Part shown: piece by piece, positions 26,384 to 34,945 of the stretch
How the letters are laid out: every line of letters starts with the position of its first letter
How positions within the stretch are numbered: position 1 is the stretch's first letter
From: Rugamonas violacea
GTDB lineage: Bacteria > Pseudomonadota > Gammaproteobacteria > Burkholderiales > Burkholderiaceae_D
Direction: 5' to 3'
Assembly: GCF_016461825.1 (NCBI RefSeq)
Contig: NZ_JAEMNU010000138.1
Span: forward strand, 19,682 to 82,909
Length of the DNA stretch: 63,228 nucleotides
Translations under genes and position numbers: made by a program
The notes under the pieces: model-generated
What the model saw: only the letters and a program-made list of their open reading frames with translations
Told to the model about the DNA's origin: nothing
Database searches by the model: none

Positions 26384-27943
26384 GTGTTCCGAAAACAATT
26401 ATTCTATTTGAGCAGCGAACAGTTGTGCGCCTACCAGTGGCACGCCGGCGCGCTGTCGGCGCCGCAGCGCTTCGCCGCCGACCGCGCCGGCATCGACGCC
26501 TTCATGGACTACGTCGAGGCGCAGGGCGACGTCCCGGTCTACCTGCTGGCCGACCTGATCGAGGAAGACTTCCAGCGCCAGTTGCTGCCCCACGTCGGCG
26601 GCCGCGGCGGCCGCCGGCTGCTGGCGCGGCGCCTGCTGCAACACTACCGCGACACGCCGTTCCGCCACCTGAGCATCCAGGGTCGCGCCAGCGAAGGCCG
26701 GCGCGACGACATCGTGCTGCTGTGCGCGCTGACCAACCCCGCCGTGGTGCAACCCTGGGTGGCCGCGCTGGAACAGTTGAAGGCGCCGCTGGCCGGGCTG
26801 TACTCGGCCACCTTGCTGAGCGGCGCCCTGCTGCCCAAGCTGGCGCCGGGCGAGGAGCACCTGCTGCTGGTGAGTCAGCAATCGGCCGGCCTGCGGCAGA
26901 GCTACTTCCAGCGCGGCCAGCTGAAGTTCTCGCGCCTGACCCTGGCCGTCGACCGCGACGGCGCGCCGGTCAACCTCGCCGCCGAGACCGGCAAGACCCA
27001 ACAGTTCCTGACCAGCGTGCGTCTGCTCGGCCGTGGCGACGTGCTGCACACGGCGATCCTGACGCCGGCCGAACAGATCGCCCGGTTGCAGGAGCTGTGC
27101 CAGGACGGGCCGGAAACGGCCTACCGCTTCCTCGCGCTGGAGGACGCCGCCGCCGCCGTCGGCCTGGCCCGGCCCGGCGCGCTGGCCGAGCCGCTGCTGC
27201 TGCACCTGCTGGGCCGCGCCGCGCCGGCCAGCCATTACACCTTGGGCGAGGCGCGCCGCTACTTCCAGCTGCGCCGGGCCCGCCTGGCGATGCTGGCGGC
27301 CAGCGCCGCGCTGTGCGCCGGCGCCCTGCTGTGGGTCGGCGCCAACCTGTGGGACTACCGCCAGGCCGACGCGGCGGCGCTGCAACTGCACGCCGAGGCC
27401 GCACAGTTCGACGCGCGCTACCGTGGCGTCATGGCCGACCTGCCGCCGGCGGTGGCGCGCACCGCCAGCATGAAGGCCGCCGTCGAGACCGAACGCATGC
27501 TGGCGGCGCAGGGGCCGTCGCCGCAGGCGTTGCTGACACTGGTCAGCGCGGCGCTGGAACGGGCGCCGCAGGTCCAGCTCAGCCAGCTCGACTGGCGCGT
27601 CAAGGTGGCCTTGCCGGCGCCGGCCGCCGCCAACGGCGCGCCGCCCGGCGCCGAGCCGGCCGCCGCCGCGCCGCTGCCGGCGCTGCTGGTCGGCATTCCG
27701 CAACGGCCGGCGCAGAGCTTGCACATCGAGGCGGAGATCGCCGTGGTGCAGGACAATTACCGCAGCGTGCTCGACAGCATGAACCGCTTCACCCAGGAGC
27801 TGGCGCGCCAGCCCCGGCTGCTGGTCGAGATCGAGCAGCAGCCGCTCGACACCCGCCCCAACGCCAAGCTGAGCGGCAAGGCCGGCAGCGGCAGCGTCGA
27901 GGGCAAGGCCAAATTCACCCTCAACCTGACGTGGCAACCATGA
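26384..27943 (+). CDS. PilM/GspL-like platform protein, possibly fused to a PilN-like part
   Basis: A 519-residue protein starting with GTG seven bases after the gspF-like stop. Residues 1-290 look like a soluble actin-like/PilM or GspL cytoplasmic domain (weak similarity, for example YLLADLIEEDFQRQLLPHV). One transmembrane helix (about 302-325) is followed by a coiled coil and a small periplasmic domain with an Ala/Pro insert (about 408-435). Its place before a PilO-like gene fits a fused PilM-PilN or GspL role. Annotation by position is firmer than by sequence. Confidence 0.68.
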   Translation: MFRKQLFYLSSEQLCAYQWHAGALSAPQRFAADRAGIDAFMDYVEAQGDVPVYLLADLIEEDFQRQLLPHVGGRGGRRLLARRLLQHYRDTPFRHLSIQGRASEGRRDDIVLLCALTNPAVVQPWVAALEQLKAPLAGLYSATLLSGALLPKLAPGEEHLLLVSQQSAGLRQSYFQRGQLKFSRLTLAVDRDGAPVNLAAETGKTQQFLTSVRLLGRGDVLHTAILTPAEQIARLQELCQDGPETAYRFLALEDAAAAVGLARPGALAEPLLLHLLGRAAPASHYTLGEARRYFQLRRARLAMLAASAALCAGALLWVGANLWDYRQADAAALQLHAEAAQFDARYRGVMADLPPAVARTASMKAAVETERMLAAQGPSPQALLTLVSAALERAPQVQLSQLDWRVKVALPAPAAANGAPPGAEPAAAAPLPALLVGIPQRPAQSLHIEAEIAVVQDNYRSVLDSMNRFTQELARQPRLLVEIEQQPLDTRPNAKLSGKAGSGSVEGKAKFTLNLTWQP

Positions 27944-28620
27944 GCAGCCATCCCCTCCCCGGCAAGAAGGCGGCCGCCAGCCGCGTCGCGCTGCCCTACT
28001 GGTTGCGCGAGTTCGGCCGCATCCGCCTGGCCACGGCGGCGCTGGCCGGCACGCTGGGCATAGGCGCGGCCGCCGTGTTCGCCAGCCAGTGGCACCGCGA
28101 CGGCGCGCTGCAGGCGCGCGAGCAGGCCCAGCAAACCCGCGACGCCGCCTACACCCGCTTCTCCCAGGTCGAAACGGAGAAACGCGAGATCCGCGCCTAC
28201 CAGCCGCGGTTCCTGGCCCTGCGCAACAAGGGCTTGATCGGGCCGGGCAAGCGGCTCGACTGGATCGAAGCGGTGCGCCAGGTGCAGGAACGGCGCAAGC
28301 TGCTGCCGCTCAGCTACGAGATCGCGCCGCAGCAGGCCTTCGCGGCGGCGCCGCCGATGGCCGCCGGCGACTACCAGCTGCGCGGCAGCCGCATGACGCT
28401 GCACATGGAGTTGCTGCACGAAATGGACCTGTTCAATTTTATCGACGACCTGCGCCAGTACGCCCTCTTCACCGTGCAGGACTGCAACATCAAACGCCAG
28501 GCCGGCGCCGTCAACGTCGCCACCTCGGCGATGCTGGCGGCCGACTGCACCTTCAACTGGCTGACGCTGGCGCCCGCCGAGGCGGCGCCGGCGGCCGGCG
28601 CGCAGAAGGGGGCGCCATGA
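27940..28620 (+). CDS. PilO/GspM-like platform protein
   Basis: A 226-residue bitopic protein with a transmembrane helix at about 32-53, a coiled-coil stretch (QAREQAQQTRDAAYTRF) and a small C-terminal domain with two cysteines (VQDCNIKRQ, AADCTFNW) that could form a disulphide. It overlaps both neighbours by 4 nt. It probably pairs with the PilM/N-like protein. Confidence 0.7.
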   Translation: MSSHPLPGKKAAASRVALPYWLREFGRIRLATAALAGTLGIGAAAVFASQWHRDGALQAREQAQQTRDAAYTRFSQVETEKREIRAYQPRFLALRNKGLIGPGKRLDWIEAVRQVQERRKLLPLSYEIAPQQAFAAAPPMAAGDYQLRGSRMTLHMELLHEMDLFNFIDDLRQYALFTVQDCNIKRQAGAVNVATSAMLAADCTFNWLTLAPAEAAPAAGAQKGAP

Positions 28621-29138
28621 AGTCCACCATGAAGTCCAACCGCACCGCCCACAGCGCGCGCGGCCGCCTGAGCATCAACATCGACATCGGCGCCGCGTCG
28701 CCGGCCTTGGCGGCGGCCGGCGCCATGCTTCTGGCCCTGGCCCTGGCCCTGGCCCCCAGTGAGGCGCACGCCGCCGCGCCGCTGGGCCGCCTGTTCAGCA
28801 CGCCGGCCGAACGCGCCCAGCTCGACCAGCGCCGCGCCGGCGCCGCCCTGCCGCTGGCGCCACCGGCCGAGGCCGCGCCGCCGGCGGCCGCCGCCGGCGC
28901 CGAGGCGCCGCCCGACAGCATGGTGCTGAACGGCGTCGTGCGGCGCAGCAGCGGACGCAGCACCGTCTGGCTCAACCAGGTGCCGCAGGAGGACCAGCAA
29001 AACCGCCTGCGCCCCGCCGCCGGCAACGGCGCGCCGGCACTGCAACTGCAACTGCCCTCGGGCCGCCAAGTGATCCTGCGCGCCGGCCAGCGCTATGAAA
29101 CCGACAGCGGCAGCGTCAAGGAAGTCAACCAGCCCTAG
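28617..29138 (+). CDS. MshK/PilP-like periplasmic protein
   Basis: A 173-residue exported protein. The signal segment (about 35-52, ending in EAHAAA) lies behind an unusually long polar leader. The C-terminal small beta-domain (VLNGVVRRSSGRSTVWLNQV ... GQRYETDSG) resembles MshK and GspC/PilP linkers. A GC-rich CTGGCC repeat codes for the Leu-Ala run in the signal helix. An in-frame ATG at residue 5 is an alternative start. Confidence 0.68.
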   Translation: MKSTMKSNRTAHSARGRLSINIDIGAASPALAAAGAMLLALALALAPSEAHAAAPLGRLFSTPAERAQLDQRRAGAALPLAPPAEAAPPAAAAGAEAPPDSMVLNGVVRRSSGRSTVWLNQVPQEDQQNRLRPAAGNGAPALQLQLPSGRQVILRAGQRYETDSGSVKEVNQP

Positions 29139-29178
29139 GCAAACCGCGCCGGCCACCGGCGCGGCCAACACATCCACC

Positions 29179-29883
29179 ATGAAAACACAGCAATCCGGAT
29201 TCACCCTGGTCGAAATCGCCATCGTGCTGGTCATCGTCGGCCTGATCATCGGCGGCTTGGTCACGCCGCTGGCGGCCCAGTTGGAACAGCGCAAGGTCAG
29301 CGAGACCCAGCGCGCGCTCGACGAGGCCAAGGAGGCGCTGTACGGCTTCGCCCTGCGCAACGGTTACCTGCCCTGCCCGGCCGTGTCGGCCAGCAACGGC
29401 CTGGAGGACCGCAGCGGCGCCAACTGCAGCGACGACAAGCGGCTCGGCTACCTGCCCTGGGCCACGCTGGGCCTGGCCAAGCTGGACGCCTGGAACCACC
29501 TGTACCGCTACAGCGTCTCGCCGGCCTTCAGCAGCAGCAGCCCAGTGTTCACCCTGCGCAGCGCGCGCGACATCACCGTCGCCACGCGCGACGGCAGCGG
29601 CGCGCTGGCGCCGGCCACCGGCGTCAACGACACCGTCGCCGTGCTGTTGTCGCACGGCCGCAACGGCTACGGCGCCACCAGCGAGCAGAACACCGTGCTG
29701 GCCGACCGCTCCGCCAACAACCCCGACGAGAAGACCAACCTGGGCGGCGATGGCCGCCAGTACATCGCCCGCTCCAGCAACGACAACCTCAACGCGCCGG
29801 GCGGCGAGTTCGACGACATCGTCGTCTGGATCAGCCCCAACATCCTGTACAACCGCATGGTGGCCGCGCAGAGGTTGCCATGA
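29179..29883 (+). CDS. prepilin-like protein of the second system
   Basis: A 234-residue prepilin with a very short leader: MKTQQSG|FTLVEIAIVLVIVGLIIGG, Glu at +5. The globular part has two cysteines near its start (YLPCPA, ANCSDD). The start is the ATG at 29179, not the earlier in-frame codons at 29095, because it gives the canonical cleavage site. It overlaps the permease by 4 nt, so pilin and permease are translationally coupled. Confidence 0.85.
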   Translation: MKTQQSGFTLVEIAIVLVIVGLIIGGLVTPLAAQLEQRKVSETQRALDEAKEALYGFALRNGYLPCPAVSASNGLEDRSGANCSDDKRLGYLPWATLGLAKLDAWNHLYRYSVSPAFSSSSPVFTLRSARDITVATRDGSGALAPATGVNDTVAVLLSHGRNGYGATSEQNTVLADRSANNPDEKTNLGGDGRQYIARSSNDNLNAPGGEFDDIVVWISPNILYNRMVAAQRLP

Positions 29884-30674
29884 ACCTGACGCCGCCGCGC
29901 TTGCCGCTGCTGCGCCCGGCGCTCACCATCGCCCGCTACACCCTGCTCGAAGCGCTGCGCAACCGGCTGCTGTGGCTGTTCGCGCTGGCCGCGCTGGGCG
30001 CCTTGGGCGCCGCCGCCTTCGCCGCCCAACTGGCCCTGACCGAGCAGCGCGCGCTGCAGGGTGCGCTGCTGGCGGCCCTGCTGCGCCTGGCCGCCGCCGC
30101 GCTGCTGGCCGGCTTCGTGGTCAGCAGCATGGTGCGCGAGGCCGACGACAAGGGCCAGGAACTGCTGCTGGCGCTGGCGCTGCCGCGCGCCGTCTACCTG
30201 TTCGGCAAGCTGGCCGGCTTCGCCGCGCTGGCGCTGCTGCCGGCGCTGCTGTACGGCGGTCTCGGCCTGCTGGTCGCGCCGCCGGCCCAGGCCGCGCTGT
30301 GGGGCGCCTCGCTGTTGTGCGAGTTGTGGATCGTCGCCGCCTTCAGCCTGTTGTGCGTGCTCGGCCTGGGCCAGGTGGTGCCGGCGCTGGCCGCCTGCGC
30401 CGGCTTCTACCTGCTGGCGCGGCTGATCGACACGCTGCAACTGCTGGCCCACCAGGGCGGCGCGGCGGCCGCGCCGGCGCAACGCGCGCTGGCCTTCGGC
30501 ATCGACGCGCTGGCGCTGCTGCTACCGCACCTGGCGCGCTTCACCCGCAGCGACTGGCTGGTCTACCACGGCGGCACGGCGGCCGAGCTGCTGGCCGTGG
30601 CGGCGCAGAGCGCGATCTACCTGGCGCTGCTGGCCGGCGCCGCGCTGGTCGACCTGTACCGCAAGAGCGTCTGA
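29880..30674 (+). CDS. ABC-2 type permease linked to the second pilus system
   Basis: A 264-residue polytopic inner-membrane protein with about six hydrophobic segments. ARYTLLEALRNRLLWLFALA at the start and VREADDKGQELLLALALPR in the first cytoplasmic loop are typical of ABC-2 permeases. It is the only permease in the window and is the obvious partner of the ATPase at 17609. The start overlaps the prepilin stop by 4 nt and its stop shares one base with the next ATG. Confidence 0.85.
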   Translation: MNLTPPRLPLLRPALTIARYTLLEALRNRLLWLFALAALGALGAAAFAAQLALTEQRALQGALLAALLRLAAAALLAGFVVSSMVREADDKGQELLLALALPRAVYLFGKLAGFAALALLPALLYGGLGLLVAPPAQAALWGASLLCELWIVAAFSLLCVLGLGQVVPALAACAGFYLLARLIDTLQLLAHQGGAAAAPAQRALAFGIDALALLLPHLARFTRSDWLVYHGGTAAELLAVAAQSAIYLALLAGAALVDLYRKSV

Positions 30675-31456
30675 TGGCGCCCAAGCCCTGGTCGGCCGTG
30701 CCGCGCGCCGCGCCGCTGCTGCTGGCGGCGGCGCTGGCGCTGCAACTGGGCTGGCAGCTGGCGGCGCCGCCGGCCGGCCGCGCCGTCGCCGCCTTGCCGC
30801 CGGCGCCGCCGTTGGCGCTGCTGCGTCTGGCCGGACTGGGCGAATCGGCCGCGCTGTCGCGCCTGCTGGTGCTGTATGTGCAGGGCCTCGACGAGCAGAA
30901 CGGTGTCAGCCAGCCCTGGCGCACGCTCGACTACGCCACGCTGCTGGATTGGCTCGACCGCGCGCTGGCGCTCGACCCGCGCAGCCAGTATCCCTTGCTG
31001 GTCGCCAGCGAGGTGTACGGCGCGGTCGACGATCCGCTGCGCTCGCGCCTGATGCTCGACTTCGTCTACCGCCACTTCGGCGCCGACCCGAACCGGCGCT
31101 GGCCGTGGCTGGCCCACGCCGCCATCGTCGCGCGCCACCGCCTGCACGACCTGCCGCTGGCGCGCCGTTACGCCCAGGCCATCCGCCAGCAGGCCGACGG
31201 CCCCGGCGTACCGGCCTGGGCGCGCGAACTGGAGTTGTTCGTGCTGGAGGATATGAACGAGCTCGACGCGGCGCGCAAGCTGATCGGCGCGCTGCTGCAC
31301 GACGGCCTGATCACCGATCCGGCCGAGCTGCGCTTCCTGGCGCGCCGGCTCGACGCGTTGGCGGCCCCAGCACCCACTCCACCCGCTGCGCCCACCCCGT
31401 CCGCCGCGCCACGGCGCGCGGCGGCGCCGGTGCTGGCGCCGCCACCGCCACGCTGA
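30674..31456 (+). CDS. TPR-like membrane-anchored protein at the end of the pilus operon
   Basis: A 260-residue protein with an N-terminal hydrophobic anchor (about 10-30), helical repeats from about 50 to 220 that read like TPRs (LDWLDRALALDPRSQYPLLVASEVYG), and a Pro/Ala-rich C-terminal tail. I do not recognise a named family. Its one-base overlap with the permease suggests it is the third component of the ABC module; Myxococcus PilG plays a similar accessory role beside PilH and PilI (analogy only). Confidence 0.62.
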   Translation: MAPKPWSAVPRAAPLLLAAALALQLGWQLAAPPAGRAVAALPPAPPLALLRLAGLGESAALSRLLVLYVQGLDEQNGVSQPWRTLDYATLLDWLDRALALDPRSQYPLLVASEVYGAVDDPLRSRLMLDFVYRHFGADPNRRWPWLAHAAIVARHRLHDLPLARRYAQAIRQQADGPGVPAWARELELFVLEDMNELDAARKLIGALLHDGLITDPAELRFLARRLDALAAPAPTPPAAPTPSAAPRRAAAPVLAPPPPR

Positions 31457-31558
31457 GCGGAGCCGCCCCCGCCTTGGCCCTTCTCCTTGGCCCTTCTTTA
31501 TGATGCGCAATGAGTCCAAGAATTGTAGAATAGCCTTATGTCACGAAAGGAATCCCTT

Positions 31559-32131
31559 ATGCAACGCACCCCCGCGCGAGTCCAAGCCCAAGCCGGCTTC
31601 ACTCTGGTGGAAATCGCCATCGTCCTGGTCATCATCGGCCTGCTGCTCGGCGGCGTGCTCAAGGGCCAGGGCCTGATCGACAGCGCCAAGGTGAAGAACA
31701 TCATCCAGCAGTCGAACTCGCTGTCGGCCGCCGTCAACGCCTACCAGGACAAGTTCCGCGCCCTGCCCGGCGACGACGTCCAGGCCACGCTGCACGCGCC
31801 GTCCGCCACCGGCAACGGCAACGGCGACGGCCAGATCGCCGAATACCAGCTGGCGCCGCAACACTTGGCGCTGGCCGGCTTCATCACCGGTTCCTACAAC
31901 GGCAGCACCGACTTCATGACCAGCGCCCAGGGCGGCGCCGTGTACATCTACAACGACATCGTCGCCGGCCGTGGCGGCAACGGCATCCGCTTCGACAACC
32001 TGCCCGACTCCTTCGCCGAGCAGATCGACAGCAAGCTCGACGACGGCAAGTTCAACACCGGCTCGGTGCGCGCCACCGGCAACTACACCAACAACGGCAG
32101 CATCGTCAGCCGCACCGCGCTGTTCTTCTAG
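31559..32131 (+). CDS. prepilin, probable major subunit of the second system
   Basis: A 190-residue prepilin: QAG|FTLVEIAIVLVIIGLLLGGVLKGQ with Glu at +5, then a globular domain rich in Gly and Asn with no cysteines. AAAGGAA lies 9 bases before the ATG at 31559, favouring it over the in-frame ATG at 31538. A 102-bp gap separates it from the preceding operon, so it may have its own promoter, as major pilins often do. That it is the major subunit is inferred from size and separate position. Confidence 0.82.
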   Translation: MQRTPARVQAQAGFTLVEIAIVLVIIGLLLGGVLKGQGLIDSAKVKNIIQQSNSLSAAVNAYQDKFRALPGDDVQATLHAPSATGNGNGDGQIAEYQLAPQHLALAGFITGSYNGSTDFMTSAQGGAVYIYNDIVAGRGGNGIRFDNLPDSFAEQIDSKLDDGKFNTGSVRATGNYTNNGSIVSRTALFF

Positions 32132-32267
32132 GTTCCCCGCCACCGCCGCGCCGGCCCGCGCGGCGGACGCGGCCACCGCAGGCCGCCATGTCCGCCAGCC
32201 CTTCGTCCAAGCTCAAACCGCCGTGCCCGCGTCGCCACAGCCGGCGTGAAAAATATTCGACGGATAA

Positions 32268-32283
32268 AAGTACGCCCGTTCTT
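32268..32283. promoter_or_regulatory. palindromic operator before the phosphotransferase/ACAD operon
   Basis: AAGTACGCCCGTTCTT is a 16-bp palindrome (AAGNACG-NN-CGTNCTT) with one mismatched pair. It ends 8 bp before a TAGAAT -10 box and so would cover the -35 region. The same core occurs at 43559-43574 before the other acyl-CoA operon. The symmetry fits a TetR-family repressor; no such gene is in the window. Confidence 0.6.
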
Positions 32284-32291
32284 TTTTCGGC

Positions 32292-32297
32292 TAGAAT
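32292..32297 (+). promoter_or_regulatory. putative -10 box
   Basis: TAGAAT lies 30 bases before the ATG at 32327 and just downstream of the palindromic operator. A strong ribosome-binding site (CAGGAGA) precedes the ATG. Confidence 0.5.
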
Positions 32298-32326
32298 GGT
32301 CTTCTAACTAGACCGCAGGAGACACC

Positions 32327-33394
32327 ATGTTCGAAGAGTTCATCGGCACCAAGGCCGTATCGGCGCGCCACCAGTTCGACGTCGCCGCGCTCGACGCCTA
32401 CCTCGCCGCCCACATCGCCGACTACCCGGCCGGCCCCTTGACGGTCGAGCAATTCAAGGGCGGCCAGTCGAACCCCACCTTCAAGCTGAGCAAGGGCGCG
32501 CAGCATTATGTCTTGCGCACCAAGCCGGCGCCGGCCGCCAAGCTGCTGCCCTCGGCCCACGCCATCGAGCGCGAGTACCGCGTGATGGACGCGCTCAGCA
32601 AGGCCGGCTTCCCGGCCGCCCGCCAATACGCCCTGTGCACCGACGAGGACGTCATCGGCCGCGCCTTCTACGTGATGGAGTTCGTCGAGGGCCGCGTGCT
32701 GTGGGACCAGGCCCTGCCCGGCATGACGCCGGCCGAGCGCACTGCCATCTACGACGAGATGAACCGCGTCATGGCGCAGTTGCACACCATCGATTACGCC
32801 GCCATCGGCCTGGCCGACTACGGCAAGCCGGGCAATTACTTCGCCCGCCAGATCGAGCGCTGGAGCAAGCAGTACCTGGCCGCGCAGACCGAGAGCATCG
32901 CGGCGATGGACCAGTTGATCGCCTGGCTGCCGCAGCACATTCCGGCCGGCGACGACACCGCCATCGTGCACGGCGACTACCGCCTCGACAACCTGCTGTT
33001 CCACCCCACCGAGCCGCGCATCCTGGCGGTGCTGGACTGGGAACTGTCGACCCTGGGCCACCCCTTCGCCGACTTCTCCTACCACTGCATGAGCTGGCAC
33101 ATCGAGCCGGGCCAGTTCCGCGGCGTCGCCGGCCTCGACCTGAAGGCGCTGGGCGTCCCCACGCAACAGGAGTACATCGCCCGCTACGCCGAGCGCAGCG
33201 GCAAGACCATCCGCTTGGAGGACTTCAATTTCTACCTGGCCTTCAATATGTTCCGCCTGGCCAGCATCATGCAGGGCATCATGAAACGCTACGTCGACGG
33301 CACCGCCGCCAGCGCCCAGGCCTTGGAGTCGGGCAAGATGGCGCGGCCGATGGCCGAGCTGGGCTGGGCCTACGCCTGCGGCAAACCGATCTGA
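32327..33394 (+). CDS. phosphotransferase-family protein (ACAD10/11 kinase-like)
   Basis: A 355-residue APH/choline-kinase-like protein. The Brenner motif HGDYRLDNLLFH (about 215-226) and the DWELSTLGHP metal-binding segment are both intact, so it is likely active. Proteins of this group occur beside, or fused to, acyl-CoA dehydrogenases of the ACAD10/11 type, which handle 4-hydroxy acids through a phosphorylated intermediate. The next gene encodes just such a dehydrogenase, 31 bp downstream. A role in 4-hydroxyacyl catabolism is therefore likely but inferred. Confidence 0.87.
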   Translation: MFEEFIGTKAVSARHQFDVAALDAYLAAHIADYPAGPLTVEQFKGGQSNPTFKLSKGAQHYVLRTKPAPAAKLLPSAHAIEREYRVMDALSKAGFPAARQYALCTDEDVIGRAFYVMEFVEGRVLWDQALPGMTPAERTAIYDEMNRVMAQLHTIDYAAIGLADYGKPGNYFARQIERWSKQYLAAQTESIAAMDQLIAWLPQHIPAGDDTAIVHGDYRLDNLLFHPTEPRILAVLDWELSTLGHPFADFSYHCMSWHIEPGQFRGVAGLDLKALGVPTQQEYIARYAERSGKTIRLEDFNFYLAFNMFRLASIMQGIMKRYVDGTAASAQALESGKMARPMAELGWAYACGKPI

Positions 33395-33425
33395 GCAGTT
33401 CCACCACACGACAGGGGAGACAGGC

Positions 33426-34685
<1,260 letters not shown>

Positions 34686-34692
34686 GTCCGCC

Positions 34693-34736
34693 GCACGGCC
34701 GCGCCGTGCCGCCTGGTGCGTGGCACATTTGCCACG
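34693..34736. other. two hairpins after the dehydrogenase operon
   Basis: A perfect 7-bp stem (GCACGGC with GCCGTGC, 34693-34709) and a perfect 6-bp stem (GTGGCA with TGCCAC, 34721-34736) follow the stop. There is no T tract, so they are at best a weak terminator. Confidence 0.35.
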
Positions 34737-34869
34737 GCCGCGCGCTCGCCACAGCAGGCCGGCGGCGCGCGCCGCCGGCTTTCCCCCTCCCCCGCCATGA
34801 GCCGTGACCGGCGCGGTGTTTTTTCGCCGCAACGGCGCCGCGCACCTTCCGCAAAGCGCCCGGCTCGGA

Positions 34870-34875
34870 TAGTAT
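34870..34875 (+). promoter_or_regulatory. putative -10 box of the hybrid kinase gene
   Basis: TAGTAT, with TTCCGC 17 bp upstream as a poor -35. If used, transcription would begin near 34882, downstream of the first possible GTG (34877), which supports the GTG at 34946 as the true start. Confidence 0.35.
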
Positions 34876-34945
34876 TTTGGTGCAAGCATTCCACTCGCAC
34901 GCCAGCCGGCGCCACTTTGACGCCGCTGCAACAGGGGTTTTCGCA

